Assembly (NCBI GenBank): GCA_964035015.1
Contig: OZ036016.1
Coordinates: 2,448,830-2,512,829, forward strand
Length of the DNA stretch: 64,000 bases
Source: Corallium rubrum
Taxonomy: Eukaryota > Cnidaria > Anthozoa > Scleralcyonacea > Coralliidae
Direction of reading: 5' to 3'
How positions within the stretch are numbered: position 1 is the stretch's first letter; each line of letters opens with the position of its first letter. The translations under genes were made by a program, and so were the position numbers. The notes under the pieces were generated by a model that made no database searches, was not told the origin of the DNA, and was given only the letters and a program-made list of their open reading frames with translations. Shown piece by piece: positions 1 to 12,200 of the stretch.

Positions 1-628
1 CTAGAAGTTTTTATCAAAAGTGAAGTGCTGCGAGTTGCTACCATTTACTATTTAGTAGTAAAATACTTGTTATCGTCCGAAGAATTTTCAATTAAAGAGC
101 TTAAGCATGCGACGTTTTCCTCAACATGGACGTCATACGTATAAAATCGAGCCATTAAAGAGTGATGGCATCAGCACTCTTGCTCGAAGTGAAGAACGGC
201 AATCTATGCAGTTTTAGGTTGTTGATTTGCAGCAATAACGGCTGTTGCCATCTTTAATGTTGCCATCTTTAATGCCTGCCGCTGATCGGTAGATATTGCG
301 TATACCGAAGATCATCGCCCACGAAATTCTAAAAATCGAGTTTGTGAACGCATATAAACTCGGCCCAGACCTCGTCAAGATTAGTGAGCTGCTCGCCTTA
401 CGGCTCGCAGCAATGACCGTTTATCGTGTTTCATCAGGGGACTCCAAATACTTGAAAACAATAAAACCTCGGAGCTACGCGCTCGGTTTTCATTTGTTTT
501 CTCGTGTTTGGAACCCCTGATGAAACAATCAAACTCGTCTTTGATCTATTACATGACATCAAAGTAATGTTTGATATCGCTTCTGGCTGTCTGTGAAAGT
601 TTTAGGACAAACAATTAAGTAGAAATAT
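1..628. other. Intronic or upstream DNA, no exon found
   Basis: This should be intron of the L3MBTL gene that continues to the right. No exon for the N-terminal arm of MBT repeat 1 could be found here. The only structure seen is a short inverted repeat: tttcatcagggg near 429-440 against cccctgatgaaac near 515-527, which marks a small hairpin-type repeat. The 74-codon open frame at 296-520 runs across this hairpin and has no recognisable domain. Confidence 0.4.
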
Positions 629-792
629 GGTCGTGGGTTCAATTCCTGCCGGAAGGCCTGTGTAGTTGCATTTTTCGCAACTGGTCCCGGTTTGGTCTTA
701 AAAATATACATATTCTACACCCGAATTTTCCTTCACCCAAAATCCTTAGAACACGCTATGTAATCGAGTGAAATGCCCAATATTACTTATAA
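629..792 (+). mobile_element. 5'-truncated tRNA-derived SINE (family A)
   Basis: The copy begins at the B-box-like ggttcaattcc and carries the same body and tail as the fuller copy at 797-1072: ttgcatttttcgcaactggt, tggtcttaaaa, aattttccttc, then a tail with gaaatgcccaatattactta. Loss of the 5' tRNA-like head is typical of incomplete reverse transcription by a LINE machinery. It sits directly upstream of the longer copy. Confidence 0.65.
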
Positions 793-796
793 TATA

Positions 797-1072
797 CCCA
801 ATTCTCTCCTGGCATTATCACCTTATTATATATACTGAACTCGCGATCAAGCTCTCGGCAACGCCCTCCGTGGCTCAGTGGTCAGAGCATTGCACTAGAA
901 TCGCAAGGTCGTGGGTTCAATTCCTGCTGGAAGGCCTGTGTAGTTGCATTTTTCGCAACTGGTCCCGGTTTGGTCTTAAAATATATATATTCTACTCTCG
1001 AATTTTCCTTCGCCCAAAATCCTTAGAACACGCTATGTAATTGAGTGAAATGCCCAATATTACTTATAAGTA
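797..1072 (+). mobile_element. Full-length tRNA-derived SINE (family A)
   Basis: The head contains an A-box-like tggctcagtggtcagagc and a B-box-like gggttcaattcc at tRNA-like spacing, so an internal RNA polymerase III promoter is likely. It is followed by a non-tRNA body shared with copies at 629-792, 2187-2461 (reverse), 2461-2555 (reverse, truncated), 53789-54029 (palindromic) and 59281-59650 (reverse fragment). Extra 5' sequence (ctctcctggcattatcacc) and the long body show that it is not a functional tRNA gene. Confidence 0.75.
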
Positions 1073-1189
1073 GAAATGTGTTTAGCGTTTGAAAACCGTG
1101 CTTTTTCCTCTAAAAATTGAGACATTAAAATAGTTGATATACAGTTGCACGACTAATGACATTACTAGTACAGAAGTTGAAAAAAGGTT

Positions 1190-1280
1190 CTCCCATCTGA
1201 GTTTTTGTGGCTCAATAGTTAGAGCGTCCAGCTTGTATTCGGAAGGTTGTGTGGGCTCGAGTCCCGTCTGGAGCTCAGAG
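1190..1280 (+). mobile_element. tRNA-like SINE head (family B)
   Basis: A different tRNA-like unit: tggctcaatagttagagcgt (A-box region) and gggctcgagtcccgtctgg (B-box region). Related heads lie near 18120-18180 (reverse) and 18361-18440. It abuts the left end of the TTAA MITE that begins near 1278. Confidence 0.5.
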
Positions 1281-2144
1281 TTTTTCCCTATGAAACGAAA
1301 ATTAAGTTTATCTTATTTGAAAGAACATTTCAAATTATAGAGTAGCATATTTGGCAGTTTTTGGTTTTCTTGCTTCGTTCTTGAGATATTTTAGTTTGTT
1401 TGATATGCAAATTAAACATTTTGACGTCGTAGATGCATAATGAGCTATCGGAGAAGGTTAGATATCTTTTCTATTATCAAACCAAATTAATTTGAATGAA
1501 GCATGTGGATGTGTTTCGCCCACAACACTAAACATGTAGATCTTCAAGTGATTATTATATTTGATAATAGCAGACATAGGGGAGCACGGGTGGCATGTGC
1601 TATTAGCGCGCTGCCTCTCACCAAAAAGTTAAGCCCGGTTAGACGGGGTTAGTACTTGGATGGGTGACCGCTTGGGAATGACCCCATTGTCGGGCTTGGA
1701 CTCGTGTGAGTAGAGTTGTAGTGATCTCTCCTCTGCCTCGAGGGTTTTTCGCCGGGTTCTCCGGTTTTCCTCCCTCCGTAAAATCAACACCTATAACATC
1801 TTAGCTGTGATCCGTGGTTTGAACTGTGTCGTTGGCGGCTGCTTGGAGCGCCTTTGGTATGCCTCGACACGGCCACGTTGATCTGCGTCCTTCGCAATTC
1901 AGCCGCTGGCTGCAAGTAAGGATGATTAGCCACCCAGTCCTTTATCCTTTAGCAAAGATTAACTGTTTCGATAACTTATTATGCACGTGTGACGTCAAAA
2001 TGTTTAATTTGAATATCAAACAAACTAAAATATCCCGAGAACGAAGCAAGGGAACGAAAAACTGCAAGATATGTTATTCTACCATTTTAAGTGTTCTTTC
2101 AAATAAGACAAAGTTAATTTTTGTTTCATAGCCACTTTAACTTA
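1278..2144. mobile_element. TTAA-type MITE (AGTG family) carrying a 5S SINE
   Basis: The left end (ctatgaaacgaaaattaag) and right end (tttgtttcatagccacttta) are inverted copies of each other and match the complete element at 36436-36912. The right end reads CACT then TTAA, as in the other copies. The interior is interrupted by a 5S-rRNA-derived SINE at 1580-1945, so the SINE is the younger insertion. Related copies: 12215-12330, about 15225-15575, 20402-20889 and 36436-36912. Confidence 0.6.
1580..1945 (+). mobile_element. 5S rRNA-derived SINE (SINE3-like)
   Basis: Positions about 1628-1680 match the internal promoter region of 5S rRNA very closely: gttaagc (A-box), then ggttagtacttggatgggtg and accgcttgggaat (C-box). 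The following 250 bp (gccgggttctccggttttcc onward) are not 5S rRNA and recur in reverse orientation at 50366-50640, in split form at 53735-54720 and as a degraded copy at 15057-15185. This is the architecture of SINE3 elements, whose RNA polymerase III promoter comes from 5S rRNA. It is not a 5S gene because the 5' and 3' arms of 5S rRNA are missing. Confidence 0.8.
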
Positions 2145-2186
2145 CGACAGCTTGTACAGCAAAAACATACGGCAAAACTTAAATTG

Positions 2187-2461
2187 AGTTTATTAGAAGT
2201 AATATTGGGCATTTCACTCGATTACATGGCATGTTAGGGATTTATGGTGAAGGAAAATTCGAGTGTAGAATATATACATTTTAAGACCACACCGGGACCA
2301 GTTGCGAAAAATGCAACTACACAGGCCTTCCGGCAGGAATTGAACCCACGACCTTGCGATTCTAGTGCAATGCCCTGACCACTGAGCCACGAAGGCCGTT
2401 GCCGAGAGCTTGATCGCGAGTTCTGTACATATTAAGGTGGTAATGCCAGGAGAGAATTGGG
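2187..2461 (-). mobile_element. tRNA-derived SINE (family A), reverse copy
   Basis: Reverse-complement copy of the family A SINE. Reading the minus strand, the head (tcgcgatcaagctctcggca, then ccttcgtggctcagtggtca) precedes the gggttcaattcctgcc B-box region and the shared body. A second reverse copy truncated at its head (2461-2555) follows and ends about 20 bp before the acceptor of the first visible L3MBTL exon. Confidence 0.75.
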
Positions 2462-2555
2462 TTTATTAGAAGTAATATTGGGCATTTCACTCGATTACAT
2501 AGCATGTTTAGGAAAATTCGAGTGTAGAATATATACATTATAAGACCAATATTGA
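2461..2555 (-). mobile_element. Truncated family A SINE, reverse copy
   Basis: Contains only the tail and distal body (gaagtaatattgggcatttc, then aggaaaattcgagtgtagaa) in reverse orientation. It directly follows the fuller reverse copy and stops just before the polypyrimidine tract of the exon at 2575. Confidence 0.6.
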
Positions 2556-2574
2556 CATTGCTTTTTCAAAACAG

Positions 2575-3205
2575 GAGAATCCTGGAAAAGAACTGTTTAT
2601 TAATCCAGCTACTGAATTCCAGAAAGACATGAAAATGGAAGCTATTGATCCCAAACATCCCTCGTATTTCTGTGTTGTGACGGTGGCTGAAGTGAAGGGA
2701 GCACGCCTTAGATTGCATTTTGATGGCTGGTCTGAGAGTTACGATTTTTGGGCCAATGCAGATTCCGAGTGCATCTTTCCTGTAAATTGGTGTATAAAGA
2801 ATAATCAGAACCTGCATCCTCCCCGTAGTAAGTTCATTCTGTACTTAACAAATAAAACATAAAGCTCCGTGCATGTGTACTCTTTACACTACATAGGATT
2901 ACAGTATCTTCACATTATAGCAAGCGGACTGGATTGTGGTCGTTCGTTCCTTCCTTTGGTTCGTTCCGTTCGTTTGTTAGTGGCTGGCTGGTTTGGTTCG
3001 CTGTTGGTTAGTCGGTCGGTCGGTCGATCGGTCGGTTGGTCGGTTAGTTAGTTAGTTATAGTTAGTTATAGTTAGTTTTAGTTAGTTTTAGTTAGTTTTA
3101 GTTTTAGTTTTAGTTTTAGTTCTAGTTCTAGTTCTAGTTCTCGTTCTAGTTCTCGTTCTCGTTCTCGTTCTCGTTCTCGTTCTCGTTCTCGTTCTCGTTC
3201 TCGTT

Positions 3206-3270
<65 letters not shown>

Positions 3271-6200
3271 AGTTATAGTTAGTTATAGTTAGTTATAGTT
3301 AGTTATAGTTAGTTATAGTTAGTTATAGTTAGTTATAGTTAGTTATAGTTAGTTATAGTTAGTTATAGTTAGTTATAGTTAGTTATAGTTAGTTATAGTT
3401 AGTTATAGTTAGTTATAGTTAGTTATAGTTAGTTATAGTTAGTTATAGTTAGTTATAGTTAGTTTTAGTTAGTTTTAGTTAGTTTTAGTTAGTTTTAGTT
3501 AGTTTTAGTTAGTTTTAGTTAGTTTTAGTTAGTTTTAGTTAGTTTTAGTTAGTTTTAGTTAGTTTTAGTTAGTTTTAGTTAGTTTTAGTTAGTTTTAGTT
3601 AGTTTTAGTTAGTTTTAGTTAGTTTTAGTTAGTTTTAGTTAGTTTTAGTTAGTTTTAGTTAGTTTTAGTTAGTTTTAGTTAGTTTTAGTTAGTTATAGTT
3701 AGTTATAGTTAGTTATAGTTAGTTATAGTTAGTTACAGTTAGTTATAACTAACTGTAACTAACTGGGACCTGTCTTCACAACGAACGAACGAACTAACTA
3801 TAACTAACTATAGTTAGTTATAGTTAGTTCGTTCGTTCGTTGTGAAGGCAGGTCCCATGTTTAAACTCTCCAAGAACCAATGATGACGTTATCTATCAAC
3901 AAGATGCAAATAGATTCCGGTAATTAATATGCCAAGCCTCCAGACAACGTGTTTGATGGTACGGTAGATTGGTTGTGATAATTTTTGAATCATCCCACGC
4001 AATCTCACGCGTGCCGAATTCAGAAAGTCAAAAATTTCTAAATATGATTTTTGTTGCCATATCTTATTAATAAAGGAGCTGCACTCACTGTACGTTTATA
4101 AAAGTTGAATATTGCCTTTATTTTATTGCAGGTATGGAATCAGGCCAATTTATTTGGGAGAAGTATCTAAAAGATACAGGATCAGTTGCTGCCCCTGAAC
4201 ATCTCTTTAAAGAGGTAAATGAATCAGCATTTCCCTCTCTTGAAATGAAAACAAGTCGTACGGTTCTCTGCCACAGCGGGAAAACATGTAATATTGTAAT
4301 GACGGTGGTGTTTAGATGAAAATCTATGACTGTTCTGACTTTATCTCAATAGCTCTGAGGTTAGAACCTTAATGCGTTGATTCGGAGACCTTGGGTTCGA
4401 TTCCCGGTTGGGACAGTCAGATTTTTCAGATAATACATTTTTTCCCATATTTTTCATTATAATTGGTCAGAAAGTTACATGAAGCCGATTGACAGTCCAG
4501 TTTGATCGAAAAACGCGAGTGAAGTCAATCCTGGCACATGTTTACATGGAGAATCCGATCTGCTTGGAACATTGTTTTCGGTTTTGGAACACTATTTTCT
4601 GTGCTTCCCTCAATATCTGCATTTAGCACGACACGCACCAACTTCACTCATGCGTATCAAGTCATTTTCAAGTCAAACCGTGTTTACATGAATCAGATTG
4701 GAGATATTTAAGTTGATCCTTGATTCTAAAGTCAATCCACTCTACTGCGTGGATTGACTTCAGTCATTCGTTTCACGATCAGATCAAAAACTTTCAATCT
4801 TCTTCATGTAAACATAACAAGGAGAAACAACATGCGAGATTTGACTTGAACACTCAATCCGCTTACTGTAAACAGGGACTTAATGAGAAATCTCGATATC
4901 TGCACTTTTAGTCGTATTTGCACCTGAGCCTACAATTCTATTATCTGTAGTTTCTGCAGGTATTAAGGCCATTTAAACAGGAGAAAATAAGTCGCGACTT
5001 ACTTAAAACGCGTCCTATTTAAGTCGCGAACACACTCTTATATAAATGGTCACTTTGTTCGTGACCAAAGTAAGTCGCGACTAAAATAAGAACAGGGTTG
5101 AAGCTAGTCCAAAATAAGTCGCGACTAAAATAAGAACAGGGTTGAAAGCCAGTCCAAAATAAGTCGCGACTAAAATAAGAACAGGGTTGAAAGCCAGTCC
5201 AAAATAAGTTGCGACTAAAATAAGAACAGGGTTGAAAGCCAGTCCAAAATAAGTTGCGACTAAAATAAGAAAAGGGTTGAAAGCCAGTCCAAAGTAAGTA
5301 GCGACTTATGGGAAATTGACCGTTTATACGAGTGTGTTTGCGACTTAAATAGGACGCGTCCTAATTAAGTCGCAACTTATTCTCTCCCGTTTAATATCTA
5401 CAGAACACTTATGCATGTGCTGACGTGATGACTTTGAATTGCGTTTTTTGAACTTTTTTTTTTGGTTCTGAGCGAGTGATTTTCTTTGCATTTTCAACTG
5501 CCTTTGACACAGACTTCGACCTTGATCATTCTTGTAATAACATAAGGTGGCCAGGCTCCGTGCATTTATAAGAGAACAGTGATCATTGATGACGTAAAAT
5601 TGCGTAAGGTGGCGTAGAATGGCGTCAGCTGGCCGGAAAAGCCAGCCAAGTTCCAAAACTACCTCACTTTTAGCTTGATTTTTCTTATTATTATTTTATA
5701 AAATAAATAAAACATATCGCTCCTGTGCATACGTACTCTTATAAAGGTACGTTTGACGTCATTTGAACACGAAAGAAGTCACGAGGCGATACTCAACTTC
5801 AAACGTGCCCTTATAAGAGTACATACGCACGGAGCTTTCTGTTTTAATTATTTGTTAAATATCAAAAAATTTGATGCAACAATTGTTTACTAGATTTGTT
5901 GATTAAATATGTATTTATTAGATTCGTCCCACAAGACATGGTTTTAAAAAGGGCATGAAACTCGAAGCTATTGATCGCAAGAATCCAGACTTGATATGCG
6001 TGGCGACTGTGACCAACGTTCTTGCAGACCGATTTCTGGTGCATTTTGATGAATGGGACGACACATACGACTACTGGTGTAGAAGTGACTGCCCCTACAT
6101 TCACCCTGTTGGATGGTGCAATACGCAAGGACGTCGTCTTACTCCTCCAAATGGTATTTAAGTGTATTTCTTAAAACCGTGAATCATTATTTATTTTACT

Positions 6201-9200
6201 TAGTAACTACATGGTCACGTCGAATTCGAAATCCTTTGTTTCATTAATACTGGATGAGAGATGTTTAGTTCCATAGATAATGGAAGGGGAACTGGATAGG
6301 AAACTTCAAACGAGGTTAAAGAACCGGAAACGTTGTTTGCACAACTTGCTATGGTAATTACATACTTAAAAGCAGCTGATGCACCTATAGGCTCGGTTTC
6401 CAGCCTTAGAGGGCGGGTAAAGTCCCGCGAGTCGAGATAAGGCTGGAAATCGAGCCTAATGCACCTATTGCTGAAATTAGACAAAAGTGTAATATCACTT
6501 AAGTTCAGCAGTGTCTGATTTTAGCCATGTGGGACCACCCGTTAGGTGCATTGCCCGCTTATAAGCGTATAAATGCCATAGCAAGTTGTGCAAACATCGT
6601 TTCCGGTTTCGTAAGTTTCCTATCCAGTTCCCCTTCTATTATCTATGCTAGTTCTAAACGCCTTCAACCAGTGTTCATGAAAGGCAATTAGACTAAACGT
6701 CCCTTGTTACTATTAACGAGGAAATCGTCCCTCATAATCTTCGGCGCGATGCTAGCAGATTAGCACTCTGATGTGAATACTGTTAACAGAAGAGTCTCTC
6801 TTCTATTGACTGTGGTCTGAGCAACCCTGTTAAGATTGTTGCAAAGCTGAATCCGTCCTCTATATTTAATCTTGTTTCAGCCTCCAAAAGTTATGGGATA
6901 ATAATTTGTCTTTGCGCATGTGTCCATTCTTTTGTTTATATCCTCGGTGACCATGTAATTACAAAGCTAATAATATACATGAAAAAATTTCTCAATTCTG
7001 ATTGGCTGAGCGGAGTGCAATTTTAGTCTAATTCAGTGCAGAAAAATGAAATACGGTGCAAATTTTGTAATTTTTTAAATTTGCACAAAAATCATGTTAT
7101 TTGAACACAGCGTTTTAATTAGAAAGATTCTCTTTATGATAAATTTTTTCATGTATATTATTAATATGTAATACATGGTTTCGAGTGCAAGTTGAAAAAT
7201 AGGTACGCAATGCGTACATGCGTCTACGTTTAGGGCTACAGTGTACATCGTTTGCAATCACGTGACATTGGACGCCATCTTGCTAAAACAAACACATGAT
7301 GGTGACTGTGTGTCAACAGCACTGACCTATATATATATAACTGGACTGCGGGTGCTGGCCAAAAATGTGTCCCCATTTTCACTTTCAAAATGACGGCATT
7401 TATGGGTCCTTCTGCTAATGGTAGCGACCACTGACATGTATTTATCGTTGGAAAAAATAATATTTGTGTAAATACAAAGCGATTTTCTTACTTTCTTACT
7501 TTATTAATAAATCGTTCCTAATGCGAGGGTTTCCCAGAGGTGAATAAAATCGTCTGGCGTTAGCCAGAATAAAATACTACACACCAATTCGGACAGGAAA
7601 GAGTTAGAGACATAGTTAAAAATTGTTCCTGTGAAGGCTTCCCCAAGAGGTGAATAAAATCGTCTGGCGTTAGCCAGAACAAAATACTACAGAGTAAAGA
7701 TCAATAAATTCGGACAGGAAAGAGTTAATGCATGCAGGTTGGTCACTGTTAATTTCTTGTGGAACGACTCAAGAGGCCTGCTGGATTATTTGTCTGACCA
7801 AATACTAGGAATATCGCCTCCCATGTAAATAGCCCCTAACAAGAACTCCGTACGCCTCGCTTCTTTACGATTTTCTCGTGATCTTCAGCGGTTCTTTATA
7901 GAGCTGGCGACTTCATAAAACGAAATGTTTGTAGATTTCCATGACCATGTGTATTGACAGTCTTGTTTATTTTATTGCCAAGTGTTCGTGCGGTACCGCC
8001 GGCCGGCACGTCTTTAATTCAGAGTGAGACTGCTAGAAAGCTACAACAGTAATAGTCTGGGATTATTATTATTGTAGTTCAGAAGTACAATAAGACTCTA
8101 GATCTTATCACGAAAACATCCCGGGTCGCTCAGCAACAAACATAAATATTAAATATAGACATGGCAAAATCACCGAAATATTTTGTTTACACAAACTCGA
8201 GACCAGGACCGTTATTATGCTGACTTGGCAAAAATTCTACAAAGTTTGCCTAGTCCGTCTACTCCGAAAGTTTTCTCAAGAAATAATCCACTGTAGAAGT
8301 CATAAAATATATTGGCAGAAAGATAATTCACCTTGCTACAACATACGTACAGTTTATCCGACAAAAATAGCTTAGTTTCCCTAAAAAAAGCGCAATACCG
8401 AACATGTCCAAATCATAATAGCGGCCGCTATTTTTAAATTTTTTCCCGTATGTATTATAATGTCTTCTCCGAATGTTTTCTCGAGAAATAAACCACTGTA
8501 GAAGTTATCAAATATACTGGAAGAAAGATAATTCATCTGGCTACAACATACGTACAGTTTATCCGACCAAATAGCTTAGTTTTCTTAAAAAAAGCGAAAT
8601 ACCGAACATGTCCTACACGAACTAGAGATCTTAGGTATCGGTCAGCGACCTTCACCATTAGCAAAAGGACCCATAAATGCCGCCATTTTGAAAGTGAAAA
8701 TGGGGACACTTTTCCTAACTCAAAGGTAATAGGAGCACGCAGTCCAGTTATATATATAGGTCAGTGGTCAACAGTGTATGCCAAGCAAAAAATCAACCAA
8801 TATGATGGTGATGTATCTATTGACATAATCTGATTTTTCTCATGATACATGTCATTTAATGACAACAACTACATGTATAGTAATTGTGATAAGACATAAC
8901 TGACTGACTACTACCTGTATATTAAGTAAATCCACATTACATGCACCAGGAGGAAAATTGAGTCCAGTTAATCAGATCATGTCAATGGGCCTTTGGTTGC
9001 AATAATCCTCAGACACTGATAGGCAGTGTAAATGTGTACTTAATATAACAGAGCACATAGAAATATACCAAATCAGGAAATAGCCAATTTAATTTGCTAA
9101 AATACATATTAAGAACTTTTCAGAATGTTTGTTGATATTTGACTAGTTTAGCATGAGAATTTTCTACTATGTGTATACACATGCAGAAGTAATACTGTCA

Positions 9201-12200
9201 TAAGTTACATACTGGTTACATCCTGTCTGCATATTGCAGATTGTTTGCCCTCACTAAATTACTAAAACTGGCAGATTTTTGACCTCGGTCAATTACATAA
9301 ACAATGGATCCAGGATTTTCCTCAATGTTAGTTACTTTCCTCAGTAATAATGCAACATACTTACACATTATATAACAGACATTTGGACATTTGTCAAGTT
9401 CAATTACTCAGAAAAAATTTCTGAGCCCCAGATAGGATTCAAACCTGTAACTTTCTAATGACTGGTAGCATTTGCATATGAGATGTAGTTAATGTGATCT
9501 GATGAGTTGTACATGTACGTATACATGAAGTGCATGTGGTACATTTACAAGCTTAAATGTACTGCATGTATAATGTATATACTACACACACTTCACTTAA
9601 TAATTTGTTAAGTTTGTTTAGTTTGAGTTATGCGATAATTCACTACACAGATAACGTCTGATCAGAATGTCACCACTAACACAGTGGTCCCTGTGCAACA
9701 ACTGAAACAAGCTATTAACACATGTCAGTCAATATTTCTAAAACAGAAAACAAAAAAATCGGTCATTTAAGGAAGAATATATATAAGTATCTATGAAGCA
9801 AAAAAGTGTTATTAATAATAATCGTGGTAGGAGCATTTACTAAGAGTTTAATTTTTGATTCCATTTTTGAAGAACTGGATCGCTTGGTTGGACTGCTTTA
9901 TAGCAATACAGTTGCACATTTAATAAAATATGAGCTTACAGTACAGTGTATACTATATTTTGACGCATATTAACGCACAATGGCTTTAGAGTAAAATGAA
10001 TCAGGGAAACTGTTTTGTCTGTAACTGTCGGGCTTACAGTAACGTTGAGGACAAAATGCCTTGAGTTAAAAGTAAAACAACTGCAAATAGAAATTTCCTT
10101 TTAAACCACTATTTCATGAGTCTGATGATATATACAACCTAAAAGATAGCCCAGTACAACAGGCAATTTTACAATTTACATCATGTTTCCACAAGTTCCA
10201 TAGAGATGAACGTTGATGTGACACAGTTTAAGTTATAATTACTTCCTTACCTTGATAAAATCTCCCCGAAATCAAAAGAAACAACTCGTTTTCAATGACT
10301 CAATCGTTCGTAGACAGATGGACGAAGCAATAAAGCAGAAAGCAGTCGACGCCATATTCACTACATCACATTACACACATAGCTAACGTTGCTATAGCAA
10401 CGTAGACGCAAAAAAACACGCACTCGTGAGTTTTTCAGGACCTCAAATATAGCACTCGTCCTTCGGACTCGTGCAATTTTGATAGTCTTTGAAAAACTCA
10501 CTCGTCCATGTTTTCTCCAAATTGCACTTAAGCAGACACCTCTCTTAAGCGGACCCCTCTCTTAAGCAGACATCTCTCTTAAGCGGACCCCTCTCTTAAG
10601 CAGACACCTCTCTTAAGCGGACCCCTCTCTTAAGCAGACACCTCACTTAAGCGGACCCCTCTCTTAAGCGGACACCTCTCAAGCAGACACCTCTCATAAG
10701 CGGACACCTCTCTCAAGCAGATACCTCTCTTAAGCGGATACCTCTCTTAAGCGGACCCCTCTCTTAAGCGGACCCCTCACTTAAGCGGACACCTCACTTA
10801 AGCGGACCCCTCACTTAAGCGGACACCTCACTTAAGCGGACCCCTCTCTTAAGCGGACCCCTCTCTTAAGCGGACGCCTTAGCGAGGTCCCAAAGGTGTC
10901 CGCCCATTTGGGGTTCGACTGTAGTCGTAATATATCTCAGTCAAGTGCATTTTGTTTACAGATGATGAGGTCGATACATTTATGTGGTCTACGTACATTC
11001 GAGTAACTGGTTGCAAGGCTGCTCATCAAGATCTCTTCAAACAGGTAATGAACCTGTCAGTTAACACTGACATGCCCCCAGATCCCCCTAGAAGTTGGTC
11101 GCGCCTTCGGCGCTCCTTCCCACACACAGCGACTATACTTCCTTAGAGAATGTAGGAAATCTTTCTTGCCGCTCGAGGTGGGGTTAACAACATACACGAC
11201 AAAGATTAGACCCTTGCTCAAGTACGCCTCGCCTGTGTGGAGTGGAATCCCTAAATATCTCGAAGAGGAACTAGAGCGAGTACAACAAAGAAGTTTGAAA
11301 ATCCTAGGCTCAAAAAAAGATGCCCTTCCAACCCTTAAAGAAAGAAGAGAAAAGGCAACATTAAATGAACTGAAAAGAATTCAGGGTGATCCCAGTAACC
11401 CGTGTAACCGTTTTCTATCTAATGCCGTGAAACCAAAGTACGATCTAAGGAGGAAAAACGAAAGTATCCCCAAACATTTATCTAAAACTGGTAGACATCA
11501 AATGTCTTTTATTCCCAGAGCATGTCTCAATGTGCTTGCCTCTAAATAACTTAACATACTTTTAGTGGACTACCTTTTCTCAGTTTAATTGCAGCCTATA
11601 TAGACTTTTATAGCTTCTTATTATTAGCATCCTATCAATTTTTTGTAAAATTTTAATATTTGTCTAAATATATATTTGTAATTTCCTATATTCTTATGTA
11701 AATCCATTGTAATTCTATATGCCTAAGATGGGTAAATTAGTAAGTATTGCCTGTTTTGCGCCCTTGTTAAATATTCTGAAAGAAATCCTGACAATACGAA
11801 GCCAGTCCGACTCTGGGTAGCCCGAGCAACAAGACTGGGTATATCAACGATTGACAGTGAGTGTTCAATGCGTTGCTTTTCTTTTTGTCACAGAGACAAC
11901 CTGCAGCGTTCAAAAAAGGTTCTAAACTGGAAGTCGTCGACCGACGTAACCCATCCCTGATTCGAGTGGGCACCATAGCAGAGGTTGAAAGCTTCAAAGT
12001 CAAGATTCATTTTGATGGATGGGATGACATATATGATGATTGGTTTGATGCTGATTCAAATGATCTTCTCCCCATGGGTTGGTGTGAAAAGAGCAATTAT
12101 CCTTTGGAGGCACCAATAAGTAAGCTGTTATTCATTGTTCTATACTGAACCGTCGTTAGCTATATGATTTGTTTAAAACCCAATAAAGAATTTTTTTGAT

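Larger units (their letters stand above)
7215..10413. mobile_element. 3.2-kb inserted element, itself interrupted
   Basis: Comparison with the uninterrupted repeat at 12528-13185 shows that ...gtttcgagtgcaa/gaaaaa...cacgcactcg is split here by about 3.2 kb. The insert has inverted ends, left tgcgtctacgtttagggcta, right (reverse complement) tgcgtctacgttgctatagc. No open transposase frame was recognised, so it is probably non-autonomous. It is interrupted by the element at 7320-8766. Segment 9400-9620 resembles the family B SINE body at 18060-18310. Confidence 0.5.

Noticed and set aside
868-935. tRNA gene (A- and B-box present)
   Set aside because: The box sequences belong to a repeated SINE with identical non-tRNA body at several sites; no closed acceptor stem was found.
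1628-1680. 5S rRNA gene
   Set aside because: Only the central promoter region matches 5S; both terminal stems are missing and the sequence continues into a SINE body repeated elsewhere.
11166-11549. Independent 127-aa host gene
   Set aside because: The translation is a LINE reverse transcriptase C-terminus with the upstream part missing.
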